A DNA stretch of 64,000 nucleotides from positions 744,001 through 808,000 of the forward strand of contig JAKOGH010001195.1 of assembly GCA_024811115.1 (NCBI GenBank). Reading direction: 5' to 3'. How positions within the stretch are numbered: the first letter of the stretch is position 1; every line of letters starts with the position of its first letter. The position numbers and the translations under genes were made by a program. The stretch is from Terana coerulea (taxonomy: Eukaryota; Basidiomycota; Agaricomycetes; Polyporales; Phanerochaetaceae). Of the stretch, positions 32,292 to 45,765 are shown in pieces. A model generated the notes under the pieces. It was not told where the DNA came from. It saw only the letters and a program-made list of their open reading frames with translations, and ran no database searches.

Positions 32292-34362
32292 TCAGGGCGT
32301 GCCGCTGAGGTTGATGTGAACGGCCTTCACGGCGGTGTAGCTGTGCGGAGCAGCGTAAGTAGAGATCAAATTGTACGGTAGGTGGGGACGTACTGCGCGA
32401 GTGCGTACTCGCCGAGCTCACGGCCAATGCCGGACTGCTTGTACCCGCCGAAGGGCACCTGCGGATGCAGCTGGTTCGCACAGTTGATCTATCAAACAAA
32501 CATATCAGTCCCGCGCGCCCCGCGCCGAGTTCAAAAAGACGTACCCAGGTCGTGCCCGCGCGCAGGCGCTGCGCGACGAGCAGCGCGCGGTCGATGTGCT
32601 TCGTGAACATCGCCGCCGCGAGGCCGTAGACGGTGTCGTTCGCCTGGCGCACGACGTCCTCGTCGTCCGTGAAGCGGATCACGACGCCGACCGGCCCGAA
32701 GATCTCCTCCTGCACGATCTTCATGTCCCGCTGCGTGTCCGTGAAGATCGTCGGCTGGATGTAGTACCCCTCCGCGCCCCAGCGCTCGCCGCCGAGGTGC
32801 ACCGTCGCGCCCTCCTGCTTGCCCGAGTCGATGTACTCCATGATGCGCTGAGAAGCATGTCAGCAAGGAGGAAAGGTAAGGGAAGAAGGGAAGGGCTGAC
32901 GTCGTATTGCTGCTGCGAGACTTGTGGGCCCTGGTACGTGTCCTCGCCGAAGGGGTCGCCGAGCTTGAGCTTGCTCGCCTTTTCGGTAAACTTCTTGAGG
33001 AACTCGTCGTAGATCTTCTCGTGCACGAAGATACGCGAGCCGGCGCAGCACGCCTGGCCGTGGTTCCAGCTGTCAAAGCACCGTGATGAGCAAGCAATAT
33101 GGTAAAGAACATATGCGACGCACAAGATGCCGTGGATGGTCCAGTCGAGCGCCTGCTCGATGTCGCAGTCGTCAAAGATGATGTTTGGGCTCTTGCCGCC
33201 GAGCTCGAGGCTCGTCTCCTTCAGGTTCGTCTTCGCCGCCGCCTCGAGCACCTTGCGGCCGACGAGCGTCGAGCCGGTGAACGCGACCTTCTCGATGTGC
33301 ATGTGGTGCGAGATCGCGTGGCCGACGGTGCTGCCGTAGCCGTTGATGATGTTCACGACGCCGGGCGGGAAGCCGACCTCCTGGATGAGCTTCGCGGCGA
33401 AGAGCGCGGTCAGCGGCGTGAACTCGGACGGCTTGAGGATGACGGTGTTGCCCGCCGCGAGTGCGGGGCCGAGCTTCCACGAGAGCATCATCACTGCGCC
33501 TCCGCGTCAGAGACCGTCAGCAAGTCGGCAAGAATGAGGACGCACGGGGGAAGTTCCAAGGGGATGATCTGGCCGACGACGCCGAGCGGCTCGTGGGTCG
33601 TGTACACGATCTTCGCCTTGGACGTCTCGATCGTGTTGCCCTGGATCTTGTCCGCCCAGCCGGCGTAGTAGCGGAAGGTGCCGATCGACATCGTCACGTC
33701 CGCCTTCTTCGCCCAGCTGAACGTCTTGCCGTTGTCGAGCGCCTCGATCGCCGCGAAGTCGTCCTGGTGCTGCTCGAGCAGGTCCGCGAGCTTGTACAGC
33801 AGCCGGCCGCGCTCGAACCCGGGCGTGTTGTGCCCCCAGACGGTGTCGAACGCGTGCTGCGCGGCCTCGACCGCGGCGTCGACGTCCTTGGCCGTGCCCT
33901 CCGAGACGCGCGTGACGATCTTGCCGTTCGTGGGGTTGACCACACTGTAGACACATATGTTAGCATGAGTTCATGGAATTGCCTACGCTTGGGGACGAAA
34001 ATCCGGCGATCAAAACGCGTGCAGTGATGAATTCATGAAGTCACAGGCGTCTGTGCTTAAGTATATGCCGGTGGGAGCCCGGCGGTCCGCGATGGGAGCT
34101 ACTCGGCGACGGCGGCGACGAGGAGCGGCATGCGACGACCTGGCCTTGGCCAGGCCAGCACACGAATGCCCAACTCCAGGTAGAGATCAAACCAAGCAGC
34201 GACGCGAAGCGAGATGAAGGAAGACACAGGAGGCTGGACTCACTCGATGTATCCTCCGTCGGACCCATCGACCCACTTGCCGTTGATGAAGAGGCCGGTC
34301 GGGAACTCGACAGTGCCCTTGTAGACGGGGGTGTCAAATGTTTTCTTGAACGTCTCCGGCAT
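32292..34362 (-). CDS. NAD(P)-dependent aldehyde dehydrogenase, one apparent 1-nt insertion
   Basis: Oxidises aldehydes (often acetaldehyde) to acids. Exons 34244-34362, 33546-33944, 33124-33493, 32901-33069, 32545-32847, 32394-32488 and 32292-32340 total 1504 nt; removing one T at about 33559 (CCCTTGG read as CCCTGG, giving IIPWNFPLMM) leaves exactly 501 codons, the usual family length of 500 residues. Signatures: FINGKWVDG at the N-terminus, [19 protein letters not shown], the Glu motif [12 protein letters not shown], the catalytic Cys motif [13 protein letters not shown] (~C303), and [20 protein letters not shown] near the end. The first intron (33945-34243, 299 nt) is unusually long. No targeting signal is obvious, so cytosolic location is likely. 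The acetate transporter at 39.3 kb may be functionally related. Confidence 0.92.
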
Positions 34363-35910
34363 CGTGGTGTGTGGTGAAGAGGAGGTGGTGGTACGAGGAA
34401 AGGAGGTGCGCGCGCCGTCGCGCTATATATCGCCTTGCCCACGGTACCCACTCATCATCCCCTTTCATCCCCAGCGTTCCTATACCGTTTCCCCGATCCG
34501 GCCGACCGCTTCCCAGCTCTAATTGTGCCCTCGTCATGGGGGGTCACCTGCCAGAACGATGACCCTGAGGAGGAACAGCTGATTACCCTAGAGGCAGAAC
34601 CAATGCTGACGCAGCATGCTATTTCCCACCGTGCGCCTCCCCGGGCTTCCAATGTATCTTCTGGGCCCAGCGACGCTGTGCAGAGCGCGCACTGTGGCGT
34701 GGTCTGGCCGCTTTCTGCGCCGTGGCCTGCGCGCACGTCGCAGGCCGACGCCTGAGCGCGGCGTCCCAGAACCCGAGGGGGCGAAGTGCGGGGCCCCGCA
34801 TCTCGTCAGGGGCTGCACTGCGCGGGGTCATGGGATCGCCAAGTGTGATACAAATGGAGGTAAATCCAGGCCCTGCCGTGCCTCTTCCGATCTCCGCGCG
34901 TCTAAACATCAAATTCATCAGCGGGTCATCAAATTCACTTCAGTCGACGGTGCCAGCTGACGACCTTTGTCGGGGATGGACGCACCTTGGCATGCGAACG
35001 GCGGTGTCGTGTGCAGCGCTCTTGTCTCAGATACATAACATATCTTGCAGCCGGAGCTCCGAAAAAGGGGTCCGTAAGATGGGCGATTAGTCGCAGGTTG
35101 GCATGTTCCAGACAGGGTATAGACTCCTCGGAACATGCAACAGTACAAATTTCCCTCGCCGTTAGTTAGGTATTTACTGGCTAAATTCCAAATGTATCAA
35201 GTAAGCCAGAGACAGAACGAAAGAGTTGCAGGGTACCTACGGCGCGGTTCTGCGGTTGGGTCTTTTGACAGGTCCGTGAAATTAGGCAAAGGTCCTGCGG
35301 CGCTAGAGAACCCTCCGCACCGTATAGATTTGTATTTCATGCGATCCGAGACGCATATATCCAGCTTCCTCGGTGAGATTGGTAAGGTCAGAAGACAAAC
35401 GCTATCTGTGGAAGGCGTGCTGTGCCGATGGACGCCTGTGCCGAAGTCACTCGTACTGCGCGGAGCCCGAGGCCCATCGGAGCGGACAGGTCCCAGGCAG
35501 GCCGTGTGAGTTGAACGGTTGACGGAGGCGGTAGTTGCGCAAAGCGTTGGTGAGCGCACGCGGTGATGCGGCCACAAGCGTAGAACGCCGTGCTCTCCTG
35601 ATTGGAAGGGGGCGGGCACACCGCTCACGGCACTGTGGACGGCACACCAGCGCTGCTCAGTCCCATATATTGCAGTGCACGCCAATTGACAAGGATGCAG
35701 AGAGGTTTTACGGCCGATTGTGTACTGCGCAGACAGATTTAAACCCTGTCCGAGAGAAAATGTTTCCTAGGCTATGTTTATACAAAGCGAATTCGATTCT
35801 CTCTGTGTTTCAGCTGAGATTAGACTGCATTGCATCTTCAAGCGACAAGCGACGTACACAGTAGCCATTCCCAGGCAGCCTCTTCAGTATCCCCCACAGA
35901 CCCTATCCAG
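34363..35910. other. Intergenic region without recognised gene
   Basis: 1.55 kb between the ALDH start and the 3' end of the Nat9-like gene. Overlapping short ORFs exist on both strands with no family signature. The first ~100 bp hold the ALDH promoter; a CTATATATCG stretch near 34421-34430 is a likely TATA box on the minus strand. Confidence 0.4.
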
Positions 35911-36833
<923 letters not shown>

Positions 36834-39287
36834 CGCGCGGTGCAGCTCAGCGGGAGTACGGGATGGCGGAACGCGAACAAGGGGTGCGATTATTAGCGCC
36901 CATTCGGTGAGGTCCGCGCTCGCGTCTAATTAGGCAATAGCCGACGATTTGAAGTTCGATCGGCTGCGGTTTCGTGCTTAATGGTGTAGTTGCTGCTCAG
37001 GACTCCGCAAATCCACTAGGATTTCTAAAACTTAACTTTACCCTTATTTCTTCCATAGGCTTATACCAGCTAATTATTCGCTACCCCAGCGTTCGCCTCA
37101 GTTGCCGGAGGTCACTGCCGAGTCACTACAGTCAAAGTTTGAGCGTCGTGCTGATTATTGTGTTCTTTTCTTGCCACGCACATGCGTCTTCGGAACGTGT
37201 CGGATGCATTGCATCCTTGCTCCTTAACTGGGCAGCTTCTGCACGGACGCGCTCGGGACGCACAGGCACCCGCACGCGCGACACCTGCCTTATACGGCAC
37301 CCTTCGGCACAAGCGCGCACGGACGCGGCGTTCGGCCGACGCGAGCACGTCCGACGCAGGTCCTCGACGCAGAGCTTATAAGATCGCCCCCGCGGTCCCT
37401 TGTCCGTCTCTCTTCTCTGACCCCGATTCTCGACGTGTTGCAAGACCTTTTTCAACGCTGCGGGCTGTGCACCCGGTCAGGCGGACGTGAGGGAAGACAA
37501 TGAGGCGGTGGCGGGGCCGGGAGAAGAGGTGATTTGCGGGAGGGCGCGCAAGCGACGTACACTTATATAGCTGCTGGCGAGTGGTGCGTTGGCTTCCCTC
37601 TTTTCCCCGTCTCTCTTCGCCCCAAAGACTGCTCACGACTCTGGATAGGGATGCGCTGTCGGCATGAAGAAGCGTACTACTAGCTGCTGCTCGCCGCTCG
37701 TTCGAGCATGCAAGCGGTGCGCGACGCGGCGCACACTTCGAGCAGTGCTCGTGCGGGGGAGGCGGACGTCCGCGGGCCTGCGCACCCCGCGCACCGCGCC
37801 CCAACCAGCACCGCGCGCGGGGCCCGCATCCCAGGCCGCGCCCACCACCGCAGGCCTCAGCACCTCGTCCACCCCGCCTGCCATCTCGGTCGCCAGGCCT
37901 CCGATGCACGCGCGCTCCGCTCTGTGACTGCAGAAGCCCGCGACACGGTCAGGTGCGCGGACGCGTCGTGTAACCCCACCCTCTGACGCGCCGTCGCTGC
38001 CCGATATGGTGTGCACCTTGCGCCGAGGGGCCCACGAAAGGCATGCGTGCGCACCGCGGCCGACTCGGGCTCCATGGATGGTGCACGACGGCGATAACAG
38101 CGGGGAGCCGCTATCTTTCCTATGTATATAACCTCGCTGGCTGCGTCGAGGTGTCCTCTTTTCCACCCCCCGCTCTTGCTCTACCCCTCTTACCTTCCTC
38201 CCTCCGTCGCGCCGCCCATTTCCGACATCCCTCCCGCTGCGAAACTCACAAGCCAACGACCGCAGGCTGTCGTGAACTGTGATCCCGAAGAGTATTTCAC
38301 CCACGTACGACGGCCCTTGCGCCCAACCCGGTCGATCGTGTCGCTCTGGGCCGCCTCCTTCCTGTCTTGCGCGCGCAACCACTCGGCAGTAGGAACCCTG
38401 CAACGCGTCGATCGCCTCCGCCCGCAGCTCAGTTCCACGACATAACCTCGGCGCCGTCGACTGAATGGGCACTCAATAGGCTCAGCCGCCTCCCGCGGTC
38501 TCATCAAGCCCTCATCATCGCGCACCCGCTTGCTATCCGCGCAGTGGATTGGGTTCAGCGCGATGCAGGATCCTCGGGTGCGCACAGATGGCTAGTCTGC
38601 AGGGGGTTGTCATCCTGGGAGAGTGCAGGTCACCAGGTGCGTCGTGCCAGGTCGTGCCCCGCCGCGGCCCGTCTCATAATTGCTTCCGTGACCTAAACGT
38701 TAGTCCAAGCCGCTTTGACTTTGAATATGCCCCGTCCGTGTTCAAATTCGCAGCGGCTTTGCTTGACGACCTGGCGCACGCAGGACCAATGTAGTGAGGG
38801 GCGAACGCGATACCGGCCGTGACTGGCGACAAGTGTCATCATCTGCTTGCGGGAGCTTGTGGCCGCGGCGCGTTATGGAGGTCGTGTTTCACGCTGGCGA
38901 CGGTACAGCCAACGCTGCCAGCGACACCTGCGACGACACCACCCTTGATGCAAGATCGGTGTCGGGCAAGGTTCAGTCACACACCATACCCACCCTCGCC
39001 GCTCCCCACTGGAAATCAATTCCGTTCTGCCGGTCATCAGGTCTGGCGGATGCGCCACCCGGAGGAGGTTAGTCCCTCTTTGGGGAAGTCGCCGCCCGAC
39101 TTGGTATGCATCTTGCGCCGCGGAAGCGCCCCTGCCGCCAATCGAATCATGTACCTTCACTTATGTAAGCCGCCTCTTATAGCCCGGCGCGCGCCCCCTG
39201 GTTGCACTCGTCGTCCCCTCCCTCGCACCTCGACCCTCGCCCCGTCTCGCCTCTCCGACTCTACTGCACTTTACTGTCGCCAGCACC
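36834..39287. other. Long intergenic region with repeated promoter-like segments
   Basis: 2.45 kb with no conserved ORF. Promoter-like features are an ACTTATATAGC stretch near 37560 and a TATGTATATAACC stretch near 38120, each followed by CT-rich leader-like sequence. A 36-nt segment at about 37990-38025 is repeated with roughly 30 matches at 39088-39123 (shared words TGCCCGA/CGCCCGA, TGGT, TGCA and CTTGCGCCG), the latter in the acetate transporter promoter. This suggests a duplicated promoter without its gene. Confidence 0.45.
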
Positions 39288-40401
39288 ATGTCCCACATCG
39301 AGAAGGCTGAGAAAGCGCCCACCAGCAACGGCGTGCCCTCCCTTACGCACGCAAACCAGTGAACCGCGCCGCCGCGTCGCGGCGGCTGGGGAACCCAGGG
39401 CCCCTGTACGTTCCCTGCACCCCTATCCCGTCGTACCGCCGGCTGACATCAGGTGTAGGGGTCTGTTCTCGTTCGCGTCGACCACCTTGATCCTGTCGTT
39501 CTACAACACCGGTGTGCGCGGGATCGCGGACCCCAACGTCGTCGTGGGCATGGCCCTCGGCGTGGGCGGCCTCGTCCAGCTGCTCGCGGGCATGTGGGAG
39601 TTCGCGACGGGCAACACCTTTGGCGCCACTGGTGAGTGTCTCTTCAAAATTTCGGGCGTCGCGCGAGGAGGATTTTGGGACGTGGTATGATTGTGCGCGC
39701 AGCGGCGCAATGGTACTTCCGGATTGGGTGGTGGGCGTAGCCCTACTGCCTGATGCGTGCCTGCTACCCCGCACCGATCGCGCGGAGTGTTCTCCCGCGC
39801 AATTATCCGTTGTTCTCGCGCGCGCCTGCCGACGATCCCGCCGGTTGCTTCGGATTATGCTGACGCCGCCGTGGCTTGCAGCGTTCTCGTCCTACGGCGG
39901 CTTCTGGCTCTCGTTCGGCGCGCTCTACATCCCCGGCACCGGTATCCTCGACGCGTACGCCGACAAGGGCGCCGAGCTCAACAGCGCGCTCGGCATTTAC
40001 TTGATGACGTGGTTTGTCATCACCTTCCTCCTCCTGTGAGTACCCCCTCCGCCAGATTCGCGTGCCGAACTCTGCCTGACCGGCGTGCCTCCCACAGCAT
40101 TGCGTCGCTGCGGCGCAACATTGGCCTTATCGCGCTCTTCTTCTTCCTGACCATCACGTTCATGCTGCTCGCCATCAGTGCGTTGTTTCACTCGCTATCG
40201 GTGATGGCGTGTGCTGATCGTCTGTGTGCGCTTTAGGCAAGTTCATGGACAGCGCGGCGATAGGCAAGGCGGGCGGCGCGCTGGGCGTCATCACTGCGCT
40301 CATCGCGTACTACGTCGGCCTCGCGGAGCTGCTCATCCGCGACGAGTCGTGGCTCACGCTCCCGCTCGGCGTGATCGCGAAGCGCGTCCGGAGTCGACTG
40401 A
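39288..40401 (+). CDS. GPR1/FUN34/YaaH-family acetate transporter (Ato type), with apparent frame errors
   Basis: Six-helix plasma-membrane carrier for acetate and ammonium in the Ato/SatP family. Exons 39288-39405, 39459-39631, 39882-40035, 40098-40177 and 40237 to about 40401. Family signatures: NPGPLGLFSFASTTLILSFY (the NPAPLGL motif with Gly for Ala), VVGMALGVGGLVQLLAGMWE, SSYGGFWLSFGALYIPG and KAGGALGVITALIAYYVGLA. Start MSHIEKAEKAPTSNG. One C is missing near 39356 (AACCAG should read AACCCAG), without which a TGA follows at once. Near 40392 a further one-base change would place the stop at 40399-40401 after KRVRVD; as written the frame runs on to 40736. Intron 2 is 250 nt. CCAAT (39133) and TATA-like sequences lie upstream. 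Confidence 0.87.
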
Positions 40402-41398
40402 GTGCGGCTCAGCGTTCACATCCTATCTGGGGTCCCACGGGGCGTGGTGCGGTCACATTAAGTTATGTCCCTCCGATACCCTGTGCTTGTAGTCTGCGAT
40501 ACCGTCTACCGTTTCTGTCATCTCCATCTGTGTTACTAGCACGTCGTGTCCACTCCGCGGATTATCCTATCATCGTTCAAATCCTCACCGCTGTCTTGTG
40601 CTCGCCTGCTCGCTCTAGCCTGTCGTCCAACCCTACTCTCTCTTTAGTATTCCCTAAGTTGTACACGGATCGCCCTCAGTATTCCCTGAGGTTATCATTT
40701 GGTGCACTCTTGGCCTCCTGCCGTCACCCTCCTTAGCCTTCGGACCTGCGCGTCGGCGCATGCTTGGACTTCATCTCTTGGCAGCGCTCTCTGTCGAAAT
40801 GCTTTGTGTAGATAGCTCTTAGCTCGTACAGTCGCTCATCGCGGTTCTCTGTCCGTTAATACATAACTTGGTTTCATTCGCACTAGCTAATCCGTTTACC
40901 CTATGCGTCGCTCACGCTAACTCACACCCCTTTGCCGTCCTGTTCCTGAGCATTCAAATTCTATTCACTTGGTGCGTTCGTAAGATTTAAGTTGTTAAGC
41001 TTCGGCAGACACGCTGACTGGGCCCTGGCACTGTTTGAATGGGTGTGAGATGCGGCGGGGTCTTCTCTATGTCAAAGCATACGAAATCATTGCGGGGCCG
41101 GTTTCGGCGAGCGTTCCTTCTTCAGCTCTCCGTGCCTGCAATGAGGACATGACCAGTTGAGAGGGAACAAAGTTAACGGCACGGCATTCGCGACGCATGG
41201 GTTCATGAGCCGCCCTTGTTATTCCTCAAATCATCCTTAGCCCGCTTGTCATCACTCTCCGCTCAGACCTGGCTTGTCGGCGCATGCTTGGACCTTATCT
41301 CTTGCTAGTATTCTGTCTATCTGACCCTACCTGCCCGGCAGACTCACGAAGAATGCACCGCCTCAACGCCCAAAATGCCATCTCTGCTCGTTCTTGCC
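40402..41398. other. Intergenic region with a diverged direct repeat
   Basis: About 1 kb. A ~42-nt segment at 40742-40783 (GTCGGCGCATGCTTGGACTT core) recurs at 41264-41308 with small changes, about 520 bp apart. No conserved gene. It separates the acetate transporter from F-box copy 4. Confidence 0.4.
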
Positions 41399-43020
41399 TC
41401 ATACAAGAGCTCTCAAAGAGAAACATGTAGCTGCCCCATCGGTAAACGAAGGCATGTAGCATATCTTCGAACAGTATGAAATGTGGAACTGACAGTCTGG
41501 GTGGTGCAGCTTGCGCTTGGATACTACAGCCTGCGGAGACAAGTACTCATGGAAGTACCTTGGCGACAGGGTTGCTGCGAGTGCGCCCTCCGCCCTCGTC
41601 TCGTAGAGCGACAGCAGTGCCAGATTAGGAAGCAGCGGCCGCATCTCCTCGGCGACGCAGATGGTGACGAGCTCTGATCCTGTCTGGTCCTGCCATGGCA
41701 AGTTGTATATGACTCCGACCGCCACGACGGAGGGAGATAAAGAGAACAGCTGCACGCGGCCGACGGTGCTCTCGGGGAAAAGTTGTCGGGTATAAGCACA
41801 TGTTGTATCTTGGCCAAGGGCAGTTGCTGGAGGAGGTGCGCAATGTCTTGCGTGCGGATTTCCAGGTCTAAGAGCTTCAGCAGCGATGCATCTTTGCTGG
41901 CAAATAGATTGGAGTGCATGTAGCGCAGTGATCGGTGACCGCTCCATGGCTTGACCAAGATATAGGTCCGCTGGACGATGGAATCCCTGTCAATTACGAC
42001 ACTAAGACTGCAGGGCGATGGCGGGACACCGAGAGTGCCCTGTCCGCTTAGCTTGGAGGTAATGACGTTGATCTGTGTCTCTTCCAGAGCGCTGCCCTGC
42101 ATTGCCAGAGAGGCGTCGGCGGGATAGATAATGTAGTGGAGGACGTGCATCCCATACGCAACGGCGTCGCGAGCCAGGGCAGCCTTCCGGAGCTGCGGGA
42201 GCGTGGCAACCTTTTTGCGAGCCGCAAGCAACGGCCAGTCGTCATTCAGTCTGGTACGCGCGAATGGGGCGCTGTGCCCAGCGAGTTTGAGCTCCTCCAA
42301 GGCGGACAGCGCCTCCAGCGCAGTAGCAAACTCCATCACTGCGAGGTTGATGTAGACATCGTTGAGCTCGAGACGATGTAAGGCGGGCACGAGCATCCCG
42401 CGGATGCTCGCGAGCTGTGCGTCGTGGCATATCAGGTCGTGGAGCTAAGGGAAGGCCATGCCTCTGAAGAGTGGAGGATGCTTTTCCTGTGGTGTGGGCG
42501 CAATGCGGAAGAGTATGGGGGACATCTGAAGCACAAGGGAGCGCAGAGGTGAGGCACCGCGGTCTTCGGACTCCAACGTGCAGATGGCATGAAAGCTTGC
42601 CTCGGTGATCTCCAATTCTGCGTGGCAGACACGTCCCTGGTGCTGTAGAATGAGGCTGTTGCATGCGGCGACATCCTCCGAGTCTTCTGCCAGTAAGCAG
42701 CTATTCCAAGGGAGCACAGTAACCGGGAGGCTGCCAGACCTAGCCAACATCTCCTGTACGCAATCCGGGCGGATGAGATACTAGATGATAGTCGACAGCC
42801 GCGGATAGTGCAGCGCAGCATATCGCCAGCTCCGACATAATAACCGGACGATGAGCCAAGAGTATGGCGTAGGCCGCTTGTGGCTGTCCCGGGCCTCGTA
42901 CACCGAAATCATGAGCCAGCAGAAGGCCTCCGCCAGGAGCTCCGGTGGGAGGTCGCATATTGAGGCTGCATTTCGTGAAGGGCGGTCTTTGCATGCCTTA
43001 GTTTGTATATACATGTCCAT
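41399..43020 (-). pseudogene. F-box-like protein, copy 4 (subfamily B), with two in-frame stops
   Basis: Starts MDMYIQTKACKDRPSR, then ICDLPPELLAEAFCWLMISV and YSWLIVRLLCRSWRYAALHY. A TAG stands at about 42782-42784 where copies 5 and 6 read TIIYLTRPECVQ, as if three bases (TAG) had been inserted. A second TAG near 42450 replaces the glutamine of AFPQL found in copies 5 and 6, a CAG to TAG change. The LRR-like region LHRLELNDVYINLAVMEFA then runs on openly to about 41760. A further frame change near there leads to GRVQLFSLSPSVVAVGV, LLPNLALLSLYETR and the tail RKLHHPDCQFHISYCSK, ending at 41399. Unlike homopolymer indels, the two stops are unlikely to be sequencing artefacts, so I call this a pseudogene. 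Confidence 0.75.
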
Positions 43021-43776
43021 AAAAGAGAATGCACACCTTGGTTTGCGGTTCCCTGTTGGTTCCCTGTGCTATGTGCCCGAATGTTGAAGTCGCAAATGCT
43101 GTAGTCGTACCTCGGACTACTTCACTGGAAGCAAGGCCCTTGCCTGATGCCTCATTGGGTTGCAAGCTAATCACCATTTCAGCAGTACGGATCCAGTGGC
43201 TGCGAGATGCTCGATGATGAAGGCGGGTTGAAGAGGGAGAGATGGTTCGGGTACTATAAACGCCAGCCGGCCGGGATCACGTGCGCTAGTCAGCTTGAAG
43301 ACAAATTTCACGCTGTAATTGTCTGGGAGGCTAATTGTGGATGGTGCCGTTGGCGGTTCACGTACAAACACGAATCATCTCCATCGCTCGTGTTTGTGGG
43401 CTGACGCACTTCCCACGCCACAAAACAAGTCAATGCAAGCTGTTAGCGCCGAGCGTAATAAGGTAAGCAAGAGTGACTCATACAAATAAAATACAAAAAG
43501 CAAGACGAAGCCTCAAAGAGTGGTGCCCAATAGCCGTATCACCCATGGGACATGAGCGGACTGGTTCAGGACTCTGCCCTTTGACAACCATAAGGCGTCC
43601 AAAACCTGAAGATTGTAGAATTTCCTGAGAGAATACAAGACATAATCCTGCGGGTCTGCAAATGGTGTCTGCTTGGCTCAGCTCAGCATTTTATGAGTAA
43701 TTTACAGGGAATGATAGCGAAACCAGTGAATGCCAGCTTCATTTGGCTAAAACCAGCCGCAGCGTGTGCACACATA
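43021..43776 (-). promoter_or_regulatory. Upstream region of F-box copy 4 and 3' flank of copy 5
   Basis: Homologous to the upstream regions of copy 3 (29208-29523) and copy 5 (45560-45750). Shared with copy 5: GTCAGCTT, GACAA, CGTGTTTGTGGGCT and CACGCCA(C/T)AAAAC. This shows that gene and promoter were duplicated together. The part 43440-43776 holds no recognised feature. Confidence 0.5.
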
Positions 43777-45319
43777 TCACTCGCACAGCTTCAAATGGTG
43801 CAAAATCGTGAACGGACACTCCGGGTGCTGCAGCACCCGCGTTTCTACTGCGCCTGACTGCGTGCGATGAAAGTTTCTCGTTGCCGTGTACGCATCTGGG
43901 GGCGGCATGGCGCTCGCCGGCCTCGCCTCGTACAGCGAAAACAGTGCCAGGGTCGGGAGCAGCGGCCGCATCTCCGCAACGACCCGCAGCGCGGAGAGCT
44001 CTGATGCCGCCTGGTCCGGCCACGAATTGTACACGATCCCCGCCTCCGCAACAGAGTTGAACATAGAGAATAGCTCTGTCCGGTCGAGGGTACTCTCGAG
44101 GGACAGGTTGTCGGATATGAGTAGCTGTTGGACCTCGGACAGGGGCAGCTGTTTGAGGAGGCGCATAATACAGCGGTGCTCAATTATTGCGTCCGTGATC
44201 TCGAGGAGTGGTGTGCCGTCAAACACGAATAGCCTGGAGTGCATGTAGTCTAGAGACTGACGTCCACTCCATAGCTTGACCGAGATCATGAGTCGCCCAA
44301 CGCGGCGGCTCTGGTGGAGCACAATGCTAAGGCTGTGTGGCGATGGTAGTATACTGCTGGGAGCTCCCTGCCCCCGCAGCTTAGATGCAATAATGTTGAT
44401 CCGAGTGTCCCCTAAATCACCGCCTTGTATCGCAAGGGAAACGGCGGGACAAGCGATATGATGGATGGCGTGTATCCCGTACGCCGCCACTCCTATACCA
44501 AGTGTGACCTTTTGGAGCTGCGGGAGCGTGGTAACCTTTTGCGAGTGGCCATGGACGCCCAGTCATCGTTCAGTCCAGTAGTCAGGAGCCGTGTACGATT
44601 CCCGGTGAGCGTGAGCTTCTGCAGGCCGGAAAGTGCCCCCAGCAGCAAGGCAAACTCCGTCGCAACAAGGTTGATGTGGCAATGGCGGAGCTCGAGGCTG
44701 CGTAATGTTGGCAATAGTATATCACGGATGTTCGGGGCTGCACGCCGGTGCACGTCAACGTAGTGAGCTGAGGGAAAGCCATATCTCTGAAAAGCGGGGG
44801 ATGGTCATAGTGTAGCGTGGGTCTGAAGCCAGCATGGGGCATCCTCAGTTCAAGCGATTGCAGATGTGGGGCATGGCGGTCTTCGGGTTTCAAGGCGCGG
44901 ATAACGTCGAAGCTTCCTGCGATGATCATCAGCTGCGCGTGACGGACGCGCCCCATGTGCTGCAGAATGAGGTTGTTGCAAGCGATGGGGTCTGCAGAGG
45001 AGGAAGGGTGACGGCGACGCCAAGTGATTACAACAACCGGAAGGCTGCCAGACCTGACCAGCATCTCCTGTACGCACTCCGGGCGGGTGAGATAGATGAT
45101 GGTGTATAACTGCGGATAGTGTAGTGCAGCCTGCCGCCAGCGTCGGCACACAAGCCGGACGGCGAGCCAGGAATACGGCGCGGGAGGATCTGGTGAGACC
45201 TGTGCTTCGTGCGCCGAAATCATGAGCCAGCAGAAAGCTTCAGCCAGGAGCTCCGGTGGGAGGTCAAATATTGAGCGCGTGCTTCGCGGAGGGCAGTCTT
45301 TGCATGCATCAGTGCGCAT
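43777..45319 (-). CDS. F-box-like protein, copy 5 (subfamily B), with at least two frame shifts
   Basis: The original start codon (MDM in copies 4 and 6) reads VDL here; the first in-frame Met is MRTDACKDCPPR at 45319. The F-box is IFDLPPELLAEAFCWLMISA with YSWLAVRLVCRRWRQAALHY. Frame shifts occur near 44755 (before RRAAPNIRDILLPTLRSLEL) and at the run near 44536 (AAAAGG where copy 4 has AAAAAGG), before VAAYGIHAIHHIACP. The remaining 3' frame is open for over 230 codons: ISVKLWSGRQSLDYMHSRLF, LLPTLALFSLYEARPAS and the tail HPECPFTILHHLKLCE. Long open frames on both sides suggest either sequence errors or very recent decay. Confidence 0.68.
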
Positions 45320-45765
45320 ACACAGATCAACTGAAGAGAATGCACACCTTGTTTGGTGCGGTCCCGTACTTTGTACACGCAAGCTGGCCTAGCAAGCACC
45401 ACTGAGGTCGTGCCACTGGGAGTGAGCCCGGTATCCTGAGCGGGCACCGCATCGTCTTGCGAGCTCATAACCATTCAGCAGGATAGGCAAGTCTAATAAG
45501 GCGATCAACTGCTCTGAAACGTTCAGTGGTGGAGGTTTGCTTCGAGTTGAGTGCGGCGAAGAGATGCTTCGCGTATAAGCGCCAACCGTCGTGACTCCCG
45601 GCATAACGCGCGTCAGTCAGCTTAGGGACAATTCCCACACCACGATGTCCGAGGGGTCAATGTTGTAGATAGTGGTTCGCGTACAAATATAAGTCATGCC
45701 CATCGCGCGTGTTTGTGGGCTATGAAACACTTTTCACGCCATAAAACTGTCAGAATAGGCTCGAA

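Noticed and set aside
33501..34027. Long + strand ORFs antisense to ALDH
   Set aside because: Shadows of the high-GC third codon positions of ALDH; translation is Arg/Val/Leu-rich without motif.
37700..38000. Long GC-rich ORFs on both strands
   Set aside because: They overlap each other in all frames, are rich in Arg/Pro/Ala as expected of GC-rich noncoding DNA, and show no motif.
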